DNA of 64,000 nt, taken from Spirochaetia bacterium. GTDB taxonomy: Bacteria > Spirochaetota > Spirochaetia > Treponematales > Treponemataceae. Below, piece by piece: positions 41,413-48,765 of this stretch. The translations under genes and the position numbers were made by a program. Where the stretch lies: positions 20,221 through 84,220 of the forward strand of contig CAAGBC010000018.1 in the NCBI GenBank assembly GCA_900767955.1, given 5' to 3'. The notes beneath the pieces were generated by a model. The model worked only from the letters and a program-made list of their open reading frames with translations. It was not told the DNA's origin and ran no database searches. The stretch's first letter is position 1; every line of letters begins with the position of its first letter.

Positions 41413-42198
41413 TTGAAAAAGATAAAAGATGTAAAAATGCACTACTTTTTTGATGAAGCAGGTGATCCTCAGATTTTAGGGCGGAGAGGAAAAAATTTGC
41501 TAGAAGAAGGTAAAGTAAGTAAAGTTTTTATTGTTGGATATATAGAAGTTCAAAATACTAAAGAGTTTAGAAAAGGATTACTTAATTTACAATCAGAAAT
41601 TGTGAATGACGATTATTTAAAAGATATACCTTCTATTTCAAAATCAACAAAGAGACAGTTTCATGCTTGCATGGATTGTTCTGAAGTCAGAGAAAAAGTT
41701 TTTAAATTTTTAAAAACTCAGGATTTTAAGTTTTATTGTATTGTTGCTAGAAAAAATGTTGAGTTATTTAGAAAAAAATTTGACTTAAAAGAATCTCGTA
41801 TATATAAATATTTGGTTACAAAGTTATTAGAAAATAGATTACATCTTTATAAAGAAATTGATTGTTGCTTTTCTACAATGGGAAATGTTGTTCGTGAAGA
41901 TAATATGGAAGAAGCTATTAAAGATGCTATAGAAATTTTCAAGAAAAAATGGAAGTGTGAAAATACAAACAATATAAGAATAATTATTCAAAAAAATAGT
42001 GAAGAACCTTTACTGTGGGCTGCTGATTATGTTTTATGGTCTATTCAGAGAGCTTATGAAAAATCAGAATTTCGATATTTTAATTATCTGAAAGAAAAAA
42101 TAGATTTTATTTATGATATATTTGATTTTAGCAAATATCCAAAGAATTATTATTCGCAGAAAAACTTGTTGGAAGCAAAAAAAATAGACCCTGTATAA
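41413..42198 (+). CDS. DUF3800-family protein
   Basis: A 261-residue protein of the DUF3800 family, recognised by MHYFFDEAGDPQILG near the start, FIVGYIEV, and the C-terminal acidic/aromatic segment LLWAADYVLWSIQRAYE. The DEAG(D) signature and later acidic residues suggest a metal-dependent nuclease-like fold, but the function is not established. The TTG at 41413 is chosen since AAGGAG is 7 bases upstream and a TATAAT lies just before it; a longer frame would start upstream of that promoter. DUF3800 genes are frequent cargo on mobile elements. The gene stands alone, bracketed by two copies of a hairpin repeat. Confidence 0.78.
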   Translation: MKKIKDVKMHYFFDEAGDPQILGRRGKNLLEEGKVSKVFIVGYIEVQNTKEFRKGLLNLQSEIVNDDYLKDIPSISKSTKRQFHACMDCSEVREKVFKFLKTQDFKFYCIVARKNVELFRKKFDLKESRIYKYLVTKLLENRLHLYKEIDCCFSTMGNVVREDNMEEAIKDAIEIFKKKWKCENTNNIRIIIQKNSEEPLLWAADYVLWSIQRAYEKSEFRYFNYLKEKIDFIYDIFDFSKYPKNYYSQKNLLEAKKIDPV

Positions 42199-42260
42199 GG
42201 CTAGGTTTCTTCCGAAACGCATGACACGAGGTCCACTTTCACCTTAATAGGATCTAAAAA
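42199..42260 (+). other. Possible structured RNA segment after the DUF3800 gene
   Basis: A GC-richer stretch with small hairpins GTTTC-TTCC-GAAAC (42205-42218) and AGGT/ACCT (42229-42244). It has no T run of its own and no promoter I can find. It could be a 3' UTR structure or a relic. The remainder of 42261-42438 contains only the hairpin repeat and the next gene's promoter. Confidence 0.25.
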
Positions 42261-42326
42261 AAATATACAATGTATCAATAAATAAATCAAGTCTTTTTTT
42301 TATACAACTTACTTATGTTAATAAAA

Positions 42327-42362
42327 GGTCTGGTTAGAAATAATCAGATCTTTTATTTTATA
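42327..42362 (+). terminator. Hairpin repeat, right of the DUF3800 gene
   Basis: TCTGGTTAGAAATAATCAGA (42329-42348) flanked by AGG/TCTTTTATTTTATA; the arms extend further here (AGGTC...GATCTTTT), a good terminator. It copies 41179-41212. A second shared piece, TATACAACTTACTT, is at 41211-41224 and 42301-42314. Confidence 0.7.
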
Positions 42363-42438
42363 CTTTGAAAAAAAAGCTTGACTAATCAAGTTGTATCGTA
42401 TAATATAAAACTATCAAAACAAATATAAGAGGTAACTT

Positions 42439-43113
42439 ATGAAAAAACTAATGATGTTATTAATCGCAATGATTAATATTTTTGCTTTTACAAGCTGCAA
42501 CAATGAAGTTGCAGATGGTTCATCTACAGATGAAAGTAAAAACTTTGAAAGAGGCTGGTATACTTATACAGTTACTTATGATGATGAAGTAAAAACAAAA
42601 TATTATTTTCTTTACAACAAGAAAAAACAGTGTATAAGAATGTGTACAGATGAAGAAGATTTGCAACATAATAATTTAGTTGATAGAGATAATCTTAAGG
42701 CATGGGACTATGATACTACATTAAGAACTGTGTGTGATTTTATAAAATTAGAAAAAACACCAAAAACAGTATTGGATGAATTGTCATGGTATATTGAACC
42801 AACTTTTGTTGAGGATGATATAGTATTTAAAGCGGGATGGTGGGAATTTTCTGCAACTGTTGATGGTGCAAAAGATGAAGTTTCCGCATATTATTTTCTA
42901 GATTCAGATAAGAATTGTTTAAAAATATTTTTTAACAATTATGGTCAATATGGACAAGCAGATGAAGAAAGTTTGACTCAATTTGATTGGGATTCTATGT
43001 TAGAAAATAATTATTGGGAACCATATTATGGTGGGTCCAATAAAATTATTGATCAATATTTAAGAAAAATTTCTGAAGAAGGCTTACCAGACTTTATTAA
43101 AAATTCAATTTAA
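42439..43113 (+). CDS. Lipoprotein with two internal repeats
   Basis: A 224-residue predicted lipoprotein (KKLMMLLIAMINIFAFTSC). The mature part is two related units of ~85 residues: RGWYTYTVTYDDEVKTKYYFL...CIRMC...WDYDTTL and KAGWWEFSATVDG...SAYYFLDSDKNCLKIF...FDWDSML. I do not know the family. It is cargo between the two trb operons. A possible promoter is TTGACT (42378) with TATAAT (42399-42404), though the spacer is only 15 bases. AGAGG precedes the ATG. Confidence 0.75.
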   Translation: MKKLMMLLIAMINIFAFTSCNNEVADGSSTDESKNFERGWYTYTVTYDDEVKTKYYFLYNKKKQCIRMCTDEEDLQHNNLVDRDNLKAWDYDTTLRTVCDFIKLEKTPKTVLDELSWYIEPTFVEDDIVFKAGWWEFSATVDGAKDEVSAYYFLDSDKNCLKIFFNNYGQYGQADEESLTQFDWDSMLENNYWEPYYGGSNKIIDQYLRKISEEGLPDFIKNSI

Positions 43114-43129
43114 TTAAGGAAATCTTCCT

Positions 43130-43309
43130 ATGGAAAAAAAACAATGGGGAGGTAAGCGAGAAGGTGCTGGTAGAAAAAAGACAGGAAAAAATATTGTGCA
43201 ATTCACGCTTACCTTAAAAAAAGAAGAAGCGGAAATATTAAAGGCTAGGGCAAGTGAAGAAAATCTTACCATTAGCGAATTTATTTCTAAATATTTGTTT
43301 TTGAAGTAG
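43130..43309 (+). CDS. Small ribbon-helix-helix-like protein
   Basis: A 59-residue protein with the familiar start KKQWGGKREGAGRKKTGKN and a ribbon-helix-helix-like core, VQFTLTLKKEEAEILKARASEENLTISEFISKYLF. Such proteins occur on plasmids, phages and ICEs as repressors or antitoxin-like regulators. It begins 16 bases after the lipoprotein stop, with AAGGAAA about 8 bases before the ATG, and may regulate that gene or itself. No toxin partner is obvious. Confidence 0.75.
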   Translation: MEKKQWGGKREGAGRKKTGKNIVQFTLTLKKEEAEILKARASEENLTISEFISKYLFLK

Positions 43310-43466
43310 GATAGATAGTCATTTATTATAAGATAGAAGCTTTAAGTTGTTTATTAATTCTGTAATAAATTAGTTTTATGTTGTTTTTGTTGTAAGCTAT
43401 TCGGAAAAGCTAGTGTAGATTTTACAACTAAATCGTTTTGTAAAAAATTAGAATAGGTAATTTTGT

Positions 43467-43799
43467 ATGAACATTTATTTTATTAAAACTAAAAAAACTA
43501 TATCAACTCCATTATATTTTGATGGTAAAAATAAATTAGATGAAGAATTAGTAAAAATATTTGAAAGTGAATTTGTTCCAGATGCTTCTTGGGCTTCTTT
43601 TCCGATTAAAAAATTAGATGGCTATCCATATCCGTTTATTTTTTATCCTTTATCTGAAGAATCTTATAAAGGTGTTTTAAGTTCTATGTCTGTTCAAGAA
43701 GCAGGTGAGTGGGCATTAAGCAAATGTAGCCAACAAAATTGGGATAAAGATTTATTCAATATTCAGTGTTGCTTGTCAAACTTAGAAATGGATTATTAG
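43467..43799 (+). CDS. Small cytoplasmic protein of unknown function
   Basis: A 110-residue protein I do not recognise. It has no signal peptide or membrane helix. Notable features are FDGKNKLDEELVKIFES, WASFPIKKLDGYPYPFIFYPLSEESY and the C-terminal CSQQNWDKDLFNIQCC. The ribosome binding site is weak (AATAGGTAA), so the ATG at 43467 is likely but not certain. It lies in the cargo stretch between the trb operons and could be an immunity- or adaptor-like protein; nothing in the sequence decides this. Confidence 0.6.
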   Translation: MNIYFIKTKKTISTPLYFDGKNKLDEELVKIFESEFVPDASWASFPIKKLDGYPYPFIFYPLSEESYKGVLSSMSVQEAGEWALSKCSQQNWDKDLFNIQCCLSNLEMDY

Positions 43800-43832
43800 T
43801 GGGGTTGTTTCAGTAATGAATAAAAATTCATA

Positions 43833-43867
43833 AATGCTTGTTTCCACAAATTATGGAGACAAGCATT
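43833..43867 (+). repeat. Hairpin between two small cargo genes
   Basis: AATGCTTGTTTCCA pairs with TGGAGACAAGCATT around CAAATTA, with one mismatch. There is no T run. It is followed by ATATAATATAAAA, possibly the -10 of the next gene. Confidence 0.5.
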
Positions 43868-43900
43868 ATATAATATAAAAAATAAAGAGGTAGAAAAATT

Positions 43901-44143
43901 ATGATACTCTTTGCTATTTTATTATACTTATTTTTTCCAGAAGTTTTTTCTCTTAGTTCAATTTTGAAGATTATTGTTATTTCATTAATTTGGGATATAT
44001 TTTGGGCAGCAATTAGAGTTAAAAATAAATCATTTAATCGAGAAGTAAAAAGACATATTGATAAACAATATGAAAAGTTTTTTTTTGAATTGGCTCATCC
44101 AAATGATGAAGTAATAATAGACAAGGAAGATGAGAAGATTTAG
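43901..44143 (+). CDS. Small membrane protein
   Basis: An 80-residue protein with two hydrophobic helices (ILFAILLYLFFPEVFSL and ILKIIVISLIWDIFWAAI) and a charged cytoplasmic tail. AAGAGG lies about 10 bases before the ATG. The family is unknown to me. It is the last gene before the traG promoter region. The function, perhaps linked to the mating channel or entry exclusion, cannot be settled from sequence. Confidence 0.6.
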   Translation: MILFAILLYLFFPEVFSLSSILKIIVISLIWDIFWAAIRVKNKSFNREVKRHIDKQYEKFFFELAHPNDEVIIDKEDEKI

Positions 44144-44296
44144 GAAGGTAAGAATAAATATTTGGAGATGAATAAATGGCAAGAAATCAAAAATTGTGGC
44201 AAGCTGTCTAATCTCCTCAAAACAGTCCTGAAAACAATAAGAATATAATATATATATTTTAAACTGTATATAAAACTTTTTATTCTTAAAATTGTA

Positions 44297-44349
44297 TTGC
44301 TAAATATACAATAAAATATTATAATTTGTATAAAATGTTCTACCCGTCC
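44297..44349 (+). promoter_or_regulatory. traG promoter with shared leader motif
   Basis: TTGCTA (44297-44302), 17-base spacer, TATAAT (44320-44325), then TCTACCCGTCC (44339-44349) 13 bases after the -10 and four bases before AGGAT. Upstream, 44144-44290 has no clear gene; a short ATG frame at 44176 stops after 11 codons and may be a gene relic. Confidence 0.7.
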
Positions 44350-44365
44350 AAGTAGGATATTTATT

Positions 44366-46516
44366 TTGGCAAAAGAAGAATTTAGTCGTAGTGATCCAGA
44401 AAAAAGTCATAAATCTTTTTGGCTTGTAATTTTTAATTGGATTTTTCCTTCAGTCTCTATATTAATTGGAATCTTTTTAACAACTCAAAAGTTTGCATTT
44501 TTTATGAACTATGATTCTCGAGTTGTTGGGAATCCTTTATTTTTAATTGGTAAATTAAAAGTATACAATCCTCTTATTTTTATTTTGGGAATGTTTAAAT
44601 ATTTATTTAATGATGTTTATTCATTCTATTTTTTTAAGGCAATTCCACCAACTATAATTTCAATTGTAATTGCAATAATTACTTTTATTGTTACAAGAAT
44701 GTTAATTACAGCTCATCAGAAGAATCAACATATTCATGGTACAGCTGATTGGGCAAAATTAAAGCACTTAAAAAAAGTTGGATATTTGCAAAAAAAAGGC
44801 ATTGTTTGCTGTCAATTAGATTCTGCAGATGTAAGTTGTCATATAAATGCTAAAAATAATTTAGCGTTGAATTTACCTAATCATTTATTTTATAAGCCAC
44901 CATTTAAATTTGTTCGTGGACCTAAAATTGCAGATTTAGTTTGTCATCCAGGAACAACTAATACATGGGTAATTGCTCCAACAAGAGCGGGAAAGGGCGT
45001 TAATACAATTATTCCAACTTTGCTTAATTATGGTGTTCCTTATTATCAAATTGAAAAAGATGAAAATACTCATGAAAAAGTAAAAAAGATAAAAGGGAAA
45101 GGAAGTATTGTTTGTTTTGATCCAAAAGGTGAAAACTGGGAAGCAACTGCAGGATATAGATCGAAATTTAGTGTTTGTATTCCTTTTAGACCATTAGATG
45201 AAAATGAAAATACAGCTCATTATAATCCAATTCATGAAATTCCAAATAATCCATTAACTGCTTTTGCATGGGCTGATATTATTGGAGAAATATTTTTTGG
45301 TGCAGATAATGCAAAAACTTCCTCAGATGGAGCTGCACAATATTTTAATAATACTGCTCGTGATATTTTTGATGCTGTAGTATTGCATGTTAGATTTAGT
45401 AAAGAAATTGATTGGAAAGATAAAAACCTTGGAACTGTATTAGACTTCTTTTCGCAAGCTAAAGATAGTAAAGATAATGATGAATCAGGTGAAGATGCAG
45501 GGCCAGGAGCTAAAATGCTTGCAAAGATGCGTGAAGATAATATTCATGTTTTAGATAATGGGGAAGTGAGTCAGCAAATTCATGATTTAATTGTAAAAGC
45601 TGCAAATAGATCAGAAACTCAAAATGCAAAAGAAAGAGCTTCTACTTATTCAACTATATTCAGTAAAATTTCTTTATTTCAAGATGATCTTTTAAGAAAA
45701 GCAACTGCATATTCAGATTTTAGTGTTGATGATTTTATCAAAGGAATTAATCCAATTAGTTTATATTTAATTGTTACATACAATCATATCAAACGAATCA
45801 GTCCTATTTTTAGAATGATAATTACTTTTATGATTAAGAAATTTTCAGATGGAACTACAAATGCAAATGAAGTGAAATTAAAAATTCCTTGTTTGTTCCT
45901 TTTGGACGAATTTCCTGTGTTAGGATATTTTCCTGATATTGCCTTAAATGCAGGGATTCTTGCAGGATACGGCGTAACTTTTTTGATTGTTTCACAGTCG
46001 CTTAATCAAATTGTTGATGTATACGGAGAAAATCATCCATTTTTGGACCATTGTAAAACTATTATTTTATATGCTCCTGGTAATTTAAAAGATGCAAGAA
46101 TGTTTTCAGAAACAATAGGAAATAGGTCTGTCTTATTAGACAATATTTCAAGTTCTGGTGCAACTTTTGATGTTGGTTTTTCTAATGTATCAAGAAGTTC
46201 TCAAGAAGTATCAACTTCATTAATAAGTCCAGATGAATTGATGAAACTGCATTTTACAAAAGTTATTGTGTTTATTCAGGGAGTGCCTCCTTATAAAGGT
46301 AAAAAAGTTGTTTATTATGAGGATCCTCGATTTAAAAATAAAGCATTTAAAAAAGTTCCAGAAATGAAAGATATTATTCGATTAATGAAAACTTTTCCTA
46401 GCAATAAACGAACAAAATATATTCGTCCTGATAGTTTGACTGTAGCTATTAAAGAAATAGAAAGTTTTGAAGCAGAAAAAATTATTCCATCAAAATTTGA
46501 TTTATTTGGAGATTAA
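44366..46516 (+). CDS. traG: Type IV coupling protein TraG (VirD4-like)
   Basis: A 716-residue coupling ATPase that brings the relaxase-DNA complex to the channel. Two N-terminal membrane segments (FWLVIFNWIFPSVSILIGIFL and PTIISIVIAIITFIVTRML) precede the ATPase domain. Walker A is APTRAGKGVNT (about residues 202-212), and the DPKGENWEATAGYR block and Walker B CLFLLDEFPVLGYF (about 508-521) follow. The start is TTG after AGGAT, as in trbF, and both proteins then read Ala-Lys or Ala-Ile. It heads the second transfer operon, followed by an RHH gene and trbB, the Tn4371-family order. Confidence 0.93.
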   Translation: MAKEEFSRSDPEKSHKSFWLVIFNWIFPSVSILIGIFLTTQKFAFFMNYDSRVVGNPLFLIGKLKVYNPLIFILGMFKYLFNDVYSFYFFKAIPPTIISIVIAIITFIVTRMLITAHQKNQHIHGTADWAKLKHLKKVGYLQKKGIVCCQLDSADVSCHINAKNNLALNLPNHLFYKPPFKFVRGPKIADLVCHPGTTNTWVIAPTRAGKGVNTIIPTLLNYGVPYYQIEKDENTHEKVKKIKGKGSIVCFDPKGENWEATAGYRSKFSVCIPFRPLDENENTAHYNPIHEIPNNPLTAFAWADIIGEIFFGADNAKTSSDGAAQYFNNTARDIFDAVVLHVRFSKEIDWKDKNLGTVLDFFSQAKDSKDNDESGEDAGPGAKMLAKMREDNIHVLDNGEVSQQIHDLIVKAANRSETQNAKERASTYSTIFSKISLFQDDLLRKATAYSDFSVDDFIKGINPISLYLIVTYNHIKRISPIFRMIITFMIKKFSDGTTNANEVKLKIPCLFLLDEFPVLGYFPDIALNAGILAGYGVTFLIVSQSLNQIVDVYGENHPFLDHCKTIILYAPGNLKDARMFSETIGNRSVLLDNISSSGATFDVGFSNVSRSSQEVSTSLISPDELMKLHFTKVIVFIQGVPPYKGKKVVYYEDPRFKNKAFKKVPEMKDIIRLMKTFPSNKRTKYIRPDSLTVAIKEIESFEAEKIIPSKFDLFGD

Positions 46517-46518
46517 AA

Positions 46519-46956
46519 ATGAAAAATAATAAAAAAGAAGAATATGTAAAATATGACAGAATTAAACAAGTTCGCTTATCAAAGCAATTAGACAATTTAA
46601 TTGAAGCAAAAGCTTTAGAAGCAAATTGTAATAGCAGCGAAATTATAAGAGAAGCAATTATTTCATTTTTAAATCGAAATATGAGCGATACAGAAATTGT
46701 TCATTCATCAATTGCAGAAAATACACGCAAAGTTAGATATTTGGAAGATAAGGTTGAATTATTAGCTTTAATAGTTATGGAACAAACAAAATATATTATG
46801 AAAATGTTTCCAATGAAACAAATAAATTTAAATGAATTAGTGGATTTAGAATTTGAAAAATTCAGAAAAGATTGTATGAAAACTTTGAAAAAAAATCATG
46901 GCGGAATGTTGGAAAGTATGATCTTAGATTTATATGAACAAGGAGTAGAGGATTAA
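46519..46956 (+). CDS. CopG-type ribbon-helix-helix protein of the tra/trb operon
   Basis: A 145-residue protein with an N-terminal ribbon-helix-helix (KQVRLSKQLDNLIEAKALEANCNSSEIIREAIISFLNRN) and a helical C-terminal part (RKVRYLEDKVELLALIVMEQTKYIMK). It stands between traG and trbB, as the CopG-type gene does in Tn4371-like elements, and overlaps the trbB start by one base. It may repress the operon or bind near oriT; the element's palindromes are conceivable targets, but that is only an idea. Confidence 0.8.
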   Translation: MKNNKKEEYVKYDRIKQVRLSKQLDNLIEAKALEANCNSSEIIREAIISFLNRNMSDTEIVHSSIAENTRKVRYLEDKVELLALIVMEQTKYIMKMFPMKQINLNELVDLEFEKFRKDCMKTLKKNHGGMLESMILDLYEQGVED

Positions 46957-47945
46957 TGCCAACTGTAGATAGTTTTAGTCAACAAATTAAACAAGATAAG
47001 TGGTTACGCAATCTTGAAGATGATATGAAATTAATTATTCCTTATATCCAAAACGAAAAAGTAACTGATATTGCAATTGGTATTGGTGGTCAGTTAATTG
47101 TGGAAGGTATTGGAATGAAAAAAACTTACACAGGTATTTTTTTTGATGACCAAACTATCACAAGAATTATATATGCAAGTGCCGCTGTATTAGGTGTAAC
47201 AATTGATAAAGATAATCCTATCGTAGAAGGTGTTTTACCAAATTGGAAAGTTCGTATTGAAGGAATTTTACCTCCACGAGCTGCACGAAATCCTATGTAT
47301 TTTATTCGCAGACCGCCTAAAGAAATTTTTTCCTTGGAAAGTTATTTAGATAATAATCGTATTTCCCAGGATAAATATGATTTGTTAGTAAAACATATAA
47401 AAAGCAGAAGTAATATTGTTGTTGGTGGTGAAACTGGTTCTGGTAAAACAACATTACTGAACGCAATTATAGATAAAATGCGAGAATTTACTCCAGATGA
47501 TAGATTTTATATCGTTGAAGATGCTGGAGAAATTCAATGTAAGGCAGAGGACTTTGTTCCTATTTGGGCTATGGGAAAGGACTGCTTAAAAGCTGTAGGA
47601 ACTGCATTGCGTTGTAATGTATCTAGAATCATTTTTGGAGAACTTCGATATGGTGATGTAACTAATGAAGTTTTAAAAGCCTGGAATTCAGGACATACAG
47701 GAGGAATAACAACGATACATGCAAATTCTGCGTTAACAATGATTGCAAGAATTCGAGATTTGTTGCGTGAAGTTATAGTTGGTGAATTACCAGATGTTGC
47801 AACTTCAGTTCAATTGTTAGTACATATGATTCCAACCAATAATGGTCCAATTGTAAATGAAGTCGTAGAAACTCAAGTAATTAATAATTCCACATTTATG
47901 GAAGAATTAGAAAGTAATAATTTTTTTGCGGGAGGTGAAAATTAA
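46956..47945 (+). CDS. trbB: Conjugal transfer ATPase TrbB (VirB11-like)
   Basis: A 329-residue hexameric secretion ATPase. Walker A is GGETGSGKTTLL (about 156-167), the Asp box is VEDAGEIQ, and Walker B lies in RIIFGELRYGDV. The His box GHTGGITTIHANSA is typical of VirB11/PulE ATPases. The N-terminal domain has the ILPPRAARNPMYFIRRPP linker. It powers pilus assembly and DNA transfer together with TrbE and TraG. It overlaps the RHH gene by one base. Confidence 0.94.
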   Translation: MPTVDSFSQQIKQDKWLRNLEDDMKLIIPYIQNEKVTDIAIGIGGQLIVEGIGMKKTYTGIFFDDQTITRIIYASAAVLGVTIDKDNPIVEGVLPNWKVRIEGILPPRAARNPMYFIRRPPKEIFSLESYLDNNRISQDKYDLLVKHIKSRSNIVVGGETGSGKTTLLNAIIDKMREFTPDDRFYIVEDAGEIQCKAEDFVPIWAMGKDCLKAVGTALRCNVSRIIFGELRYGDVTNEVLKAWNSGHTGGITTIHANSALTMIARIRDLLREVIVGELPDVATSVQLLVHMIPTNNGPIVNEVVETQVINNSTFMEELESNNFFAGGEN

Positions 47946-47954
47946 AATACAAAA

Positions 47955-48010
47955 GAATAGAAATGATATTAATTTTTTTTGAATAGAAATGCAATTGAAG
48001 AATAGAAATG
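47955..48010 (+). repeat. Three copies of GAATAGAAATG before trbC
   Basis: GAATAGAAATG occurs at 47955-47965, 47981-47991 and 48000-48010, in the 92-base gap between trbB and trbC. The spacing is irregular (26 and 19 bases). It is probably a local duplication, perhaps with a regulatory role for the pilin gene. Confidence 0.6.
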
Positions 48011-48037
48011 ATTTTTTTATTGGTCTTGGAGGTTTAT

Positions 48038-48442
48038 ATGACCAAAAACATTTTCAAATCTATTAAAGATTTTGTTTTGTCAAAAGAATTTATAACTTTT
48101 GCCATTGTGTTATTTGCAGCTGTAATGCCAACTTTTGCTGCAGGTTCAGAATCAATTGATGAACTTGATAATTGGGCTGACAAAATTTTAGCGTTAATCG
48201 GTGGAAAGCCATTGAAGGTTATTATTTTAATAACTTTAGTTGGTTTAGCAATTGGTGTTGTATTTATGGGAAAAAATGGCGGCGGCGGTGGAGAAATTAT
48301 TAAAAAATTTGGTCCATGGATAATTGGTGTATTAATTCTATTATGTGCTAATTCAATTGTTGATTATTTCACAAATGGAAGTGATTTTGAGTTTTCTGTA
48401 AGTCAGCATAAGGTCGCAATAGAAAGTTGTGAAATAGTATAA
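48038..48442 (+). CDS. trbC: Conjugative pilin precursor TrbC (VirB2-like)
   Basis: A 134-residue pilin precursor. The ATG at 48038 has GGAGG 5 bases upstream and is chosen over an ATG at 48008. A long leader with a hydrophobic stretch ends in VMPTFAAGSES, a likely signal-peptidase site (AxA). Two further helices (KVIILITLVGLAIGVVFMG and PWIIGVLILLCANSIVDYF) flank a basic/glycine loop GKNGGGGGEIIKKFG, the usual VirB2/TrbC layout. The 62-base hairpin-containing gap after it may raise pilin mRNA stability. Confidence 0.85.
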   Translation: MTKNIFKSIKDFVLSKEFITFAIVLFAAVMPTFAAGSESIDELDNWADKILALIGGKPLKVIILITLVGLAIGVVFMGKNGGGGGEIIKKFGPWIIGVLILLCANSIVDYFTNGSDFEFSVSQHKVAIESCEIV

Positions 48443-48449
48443 ACATTTT

Positions 48450-48482
48450 AAGAGGCTGTCTAAACAATTTAAGCAGCCTCTT
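48450..48482 (+). terminator. Hairpin after trbC (AGGCTGTCT family)
   Basis: AAGAGGCTG (48450-48458) pairs with CAGCCTCTT (48474-48482); ATTAAAA follows rather than a clean T run. It probably attenuates or stabilises the trbC end. A related hairpin is at 57165-57192. Confidence 0.6.
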
Positions 48483-48501
48483 ATTAAAAAGAGGTGTAAT
48501 A

Positions 48502-48765
48502 ATGGAAGAAGTTACTGTATATGATTACGCAGAACCTGTTTATAAAGTTTTGCAAGAACCTGATTTATTAGCTGGAATTGGTGTTGTTCCTGCAATGGTA
48601 ATTTTAATTGTAACAGTTTTGTTAGGCAATTTAGTTAGTAAATGGCTTTTTTTAGTAGGAATTATTTTATATGTGGCAGCAAGAATCGTATGTAAAAAAG
48701 ATTCATTAATGCTTACAGTTGTATTTCAGAAATTGATGCAACCAAATATTTGGAGGGCAAGCTAA
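48502..48765 (+). CDS. trbD: Conjugal transfer protein TrbD (VirB3-like)
   Basis: An 87-residue membrane protein with two hydrophobic helices (GIGVVPAMVILIVTVLLGNLV and KWLFLVGIILYVAARIVC), which matches VirB3/TrbD in size and position. It likely tethers TrbE to the membrane complex. Its stop and the trbE start share one base (TAATG), so the two are translationally coupled. Confidence 0.85.
   Translation: MEEVTVYDYAEPVYKVLQEPDLLAGIGVVPAMVILIVTVLLGNLVSKWLFLVGIILYVAARIVCKKDSLMLTVVFQKLMQPNIWRAS

Noticed and set aside
44176..44240. Short ATG frames before the traG promoter (11-13 codons)
   Set aside because: They are too short, with stops close by and no link to traG. At most they are a gene relic or a leader peptide; evidence is insufficient for a CDS.
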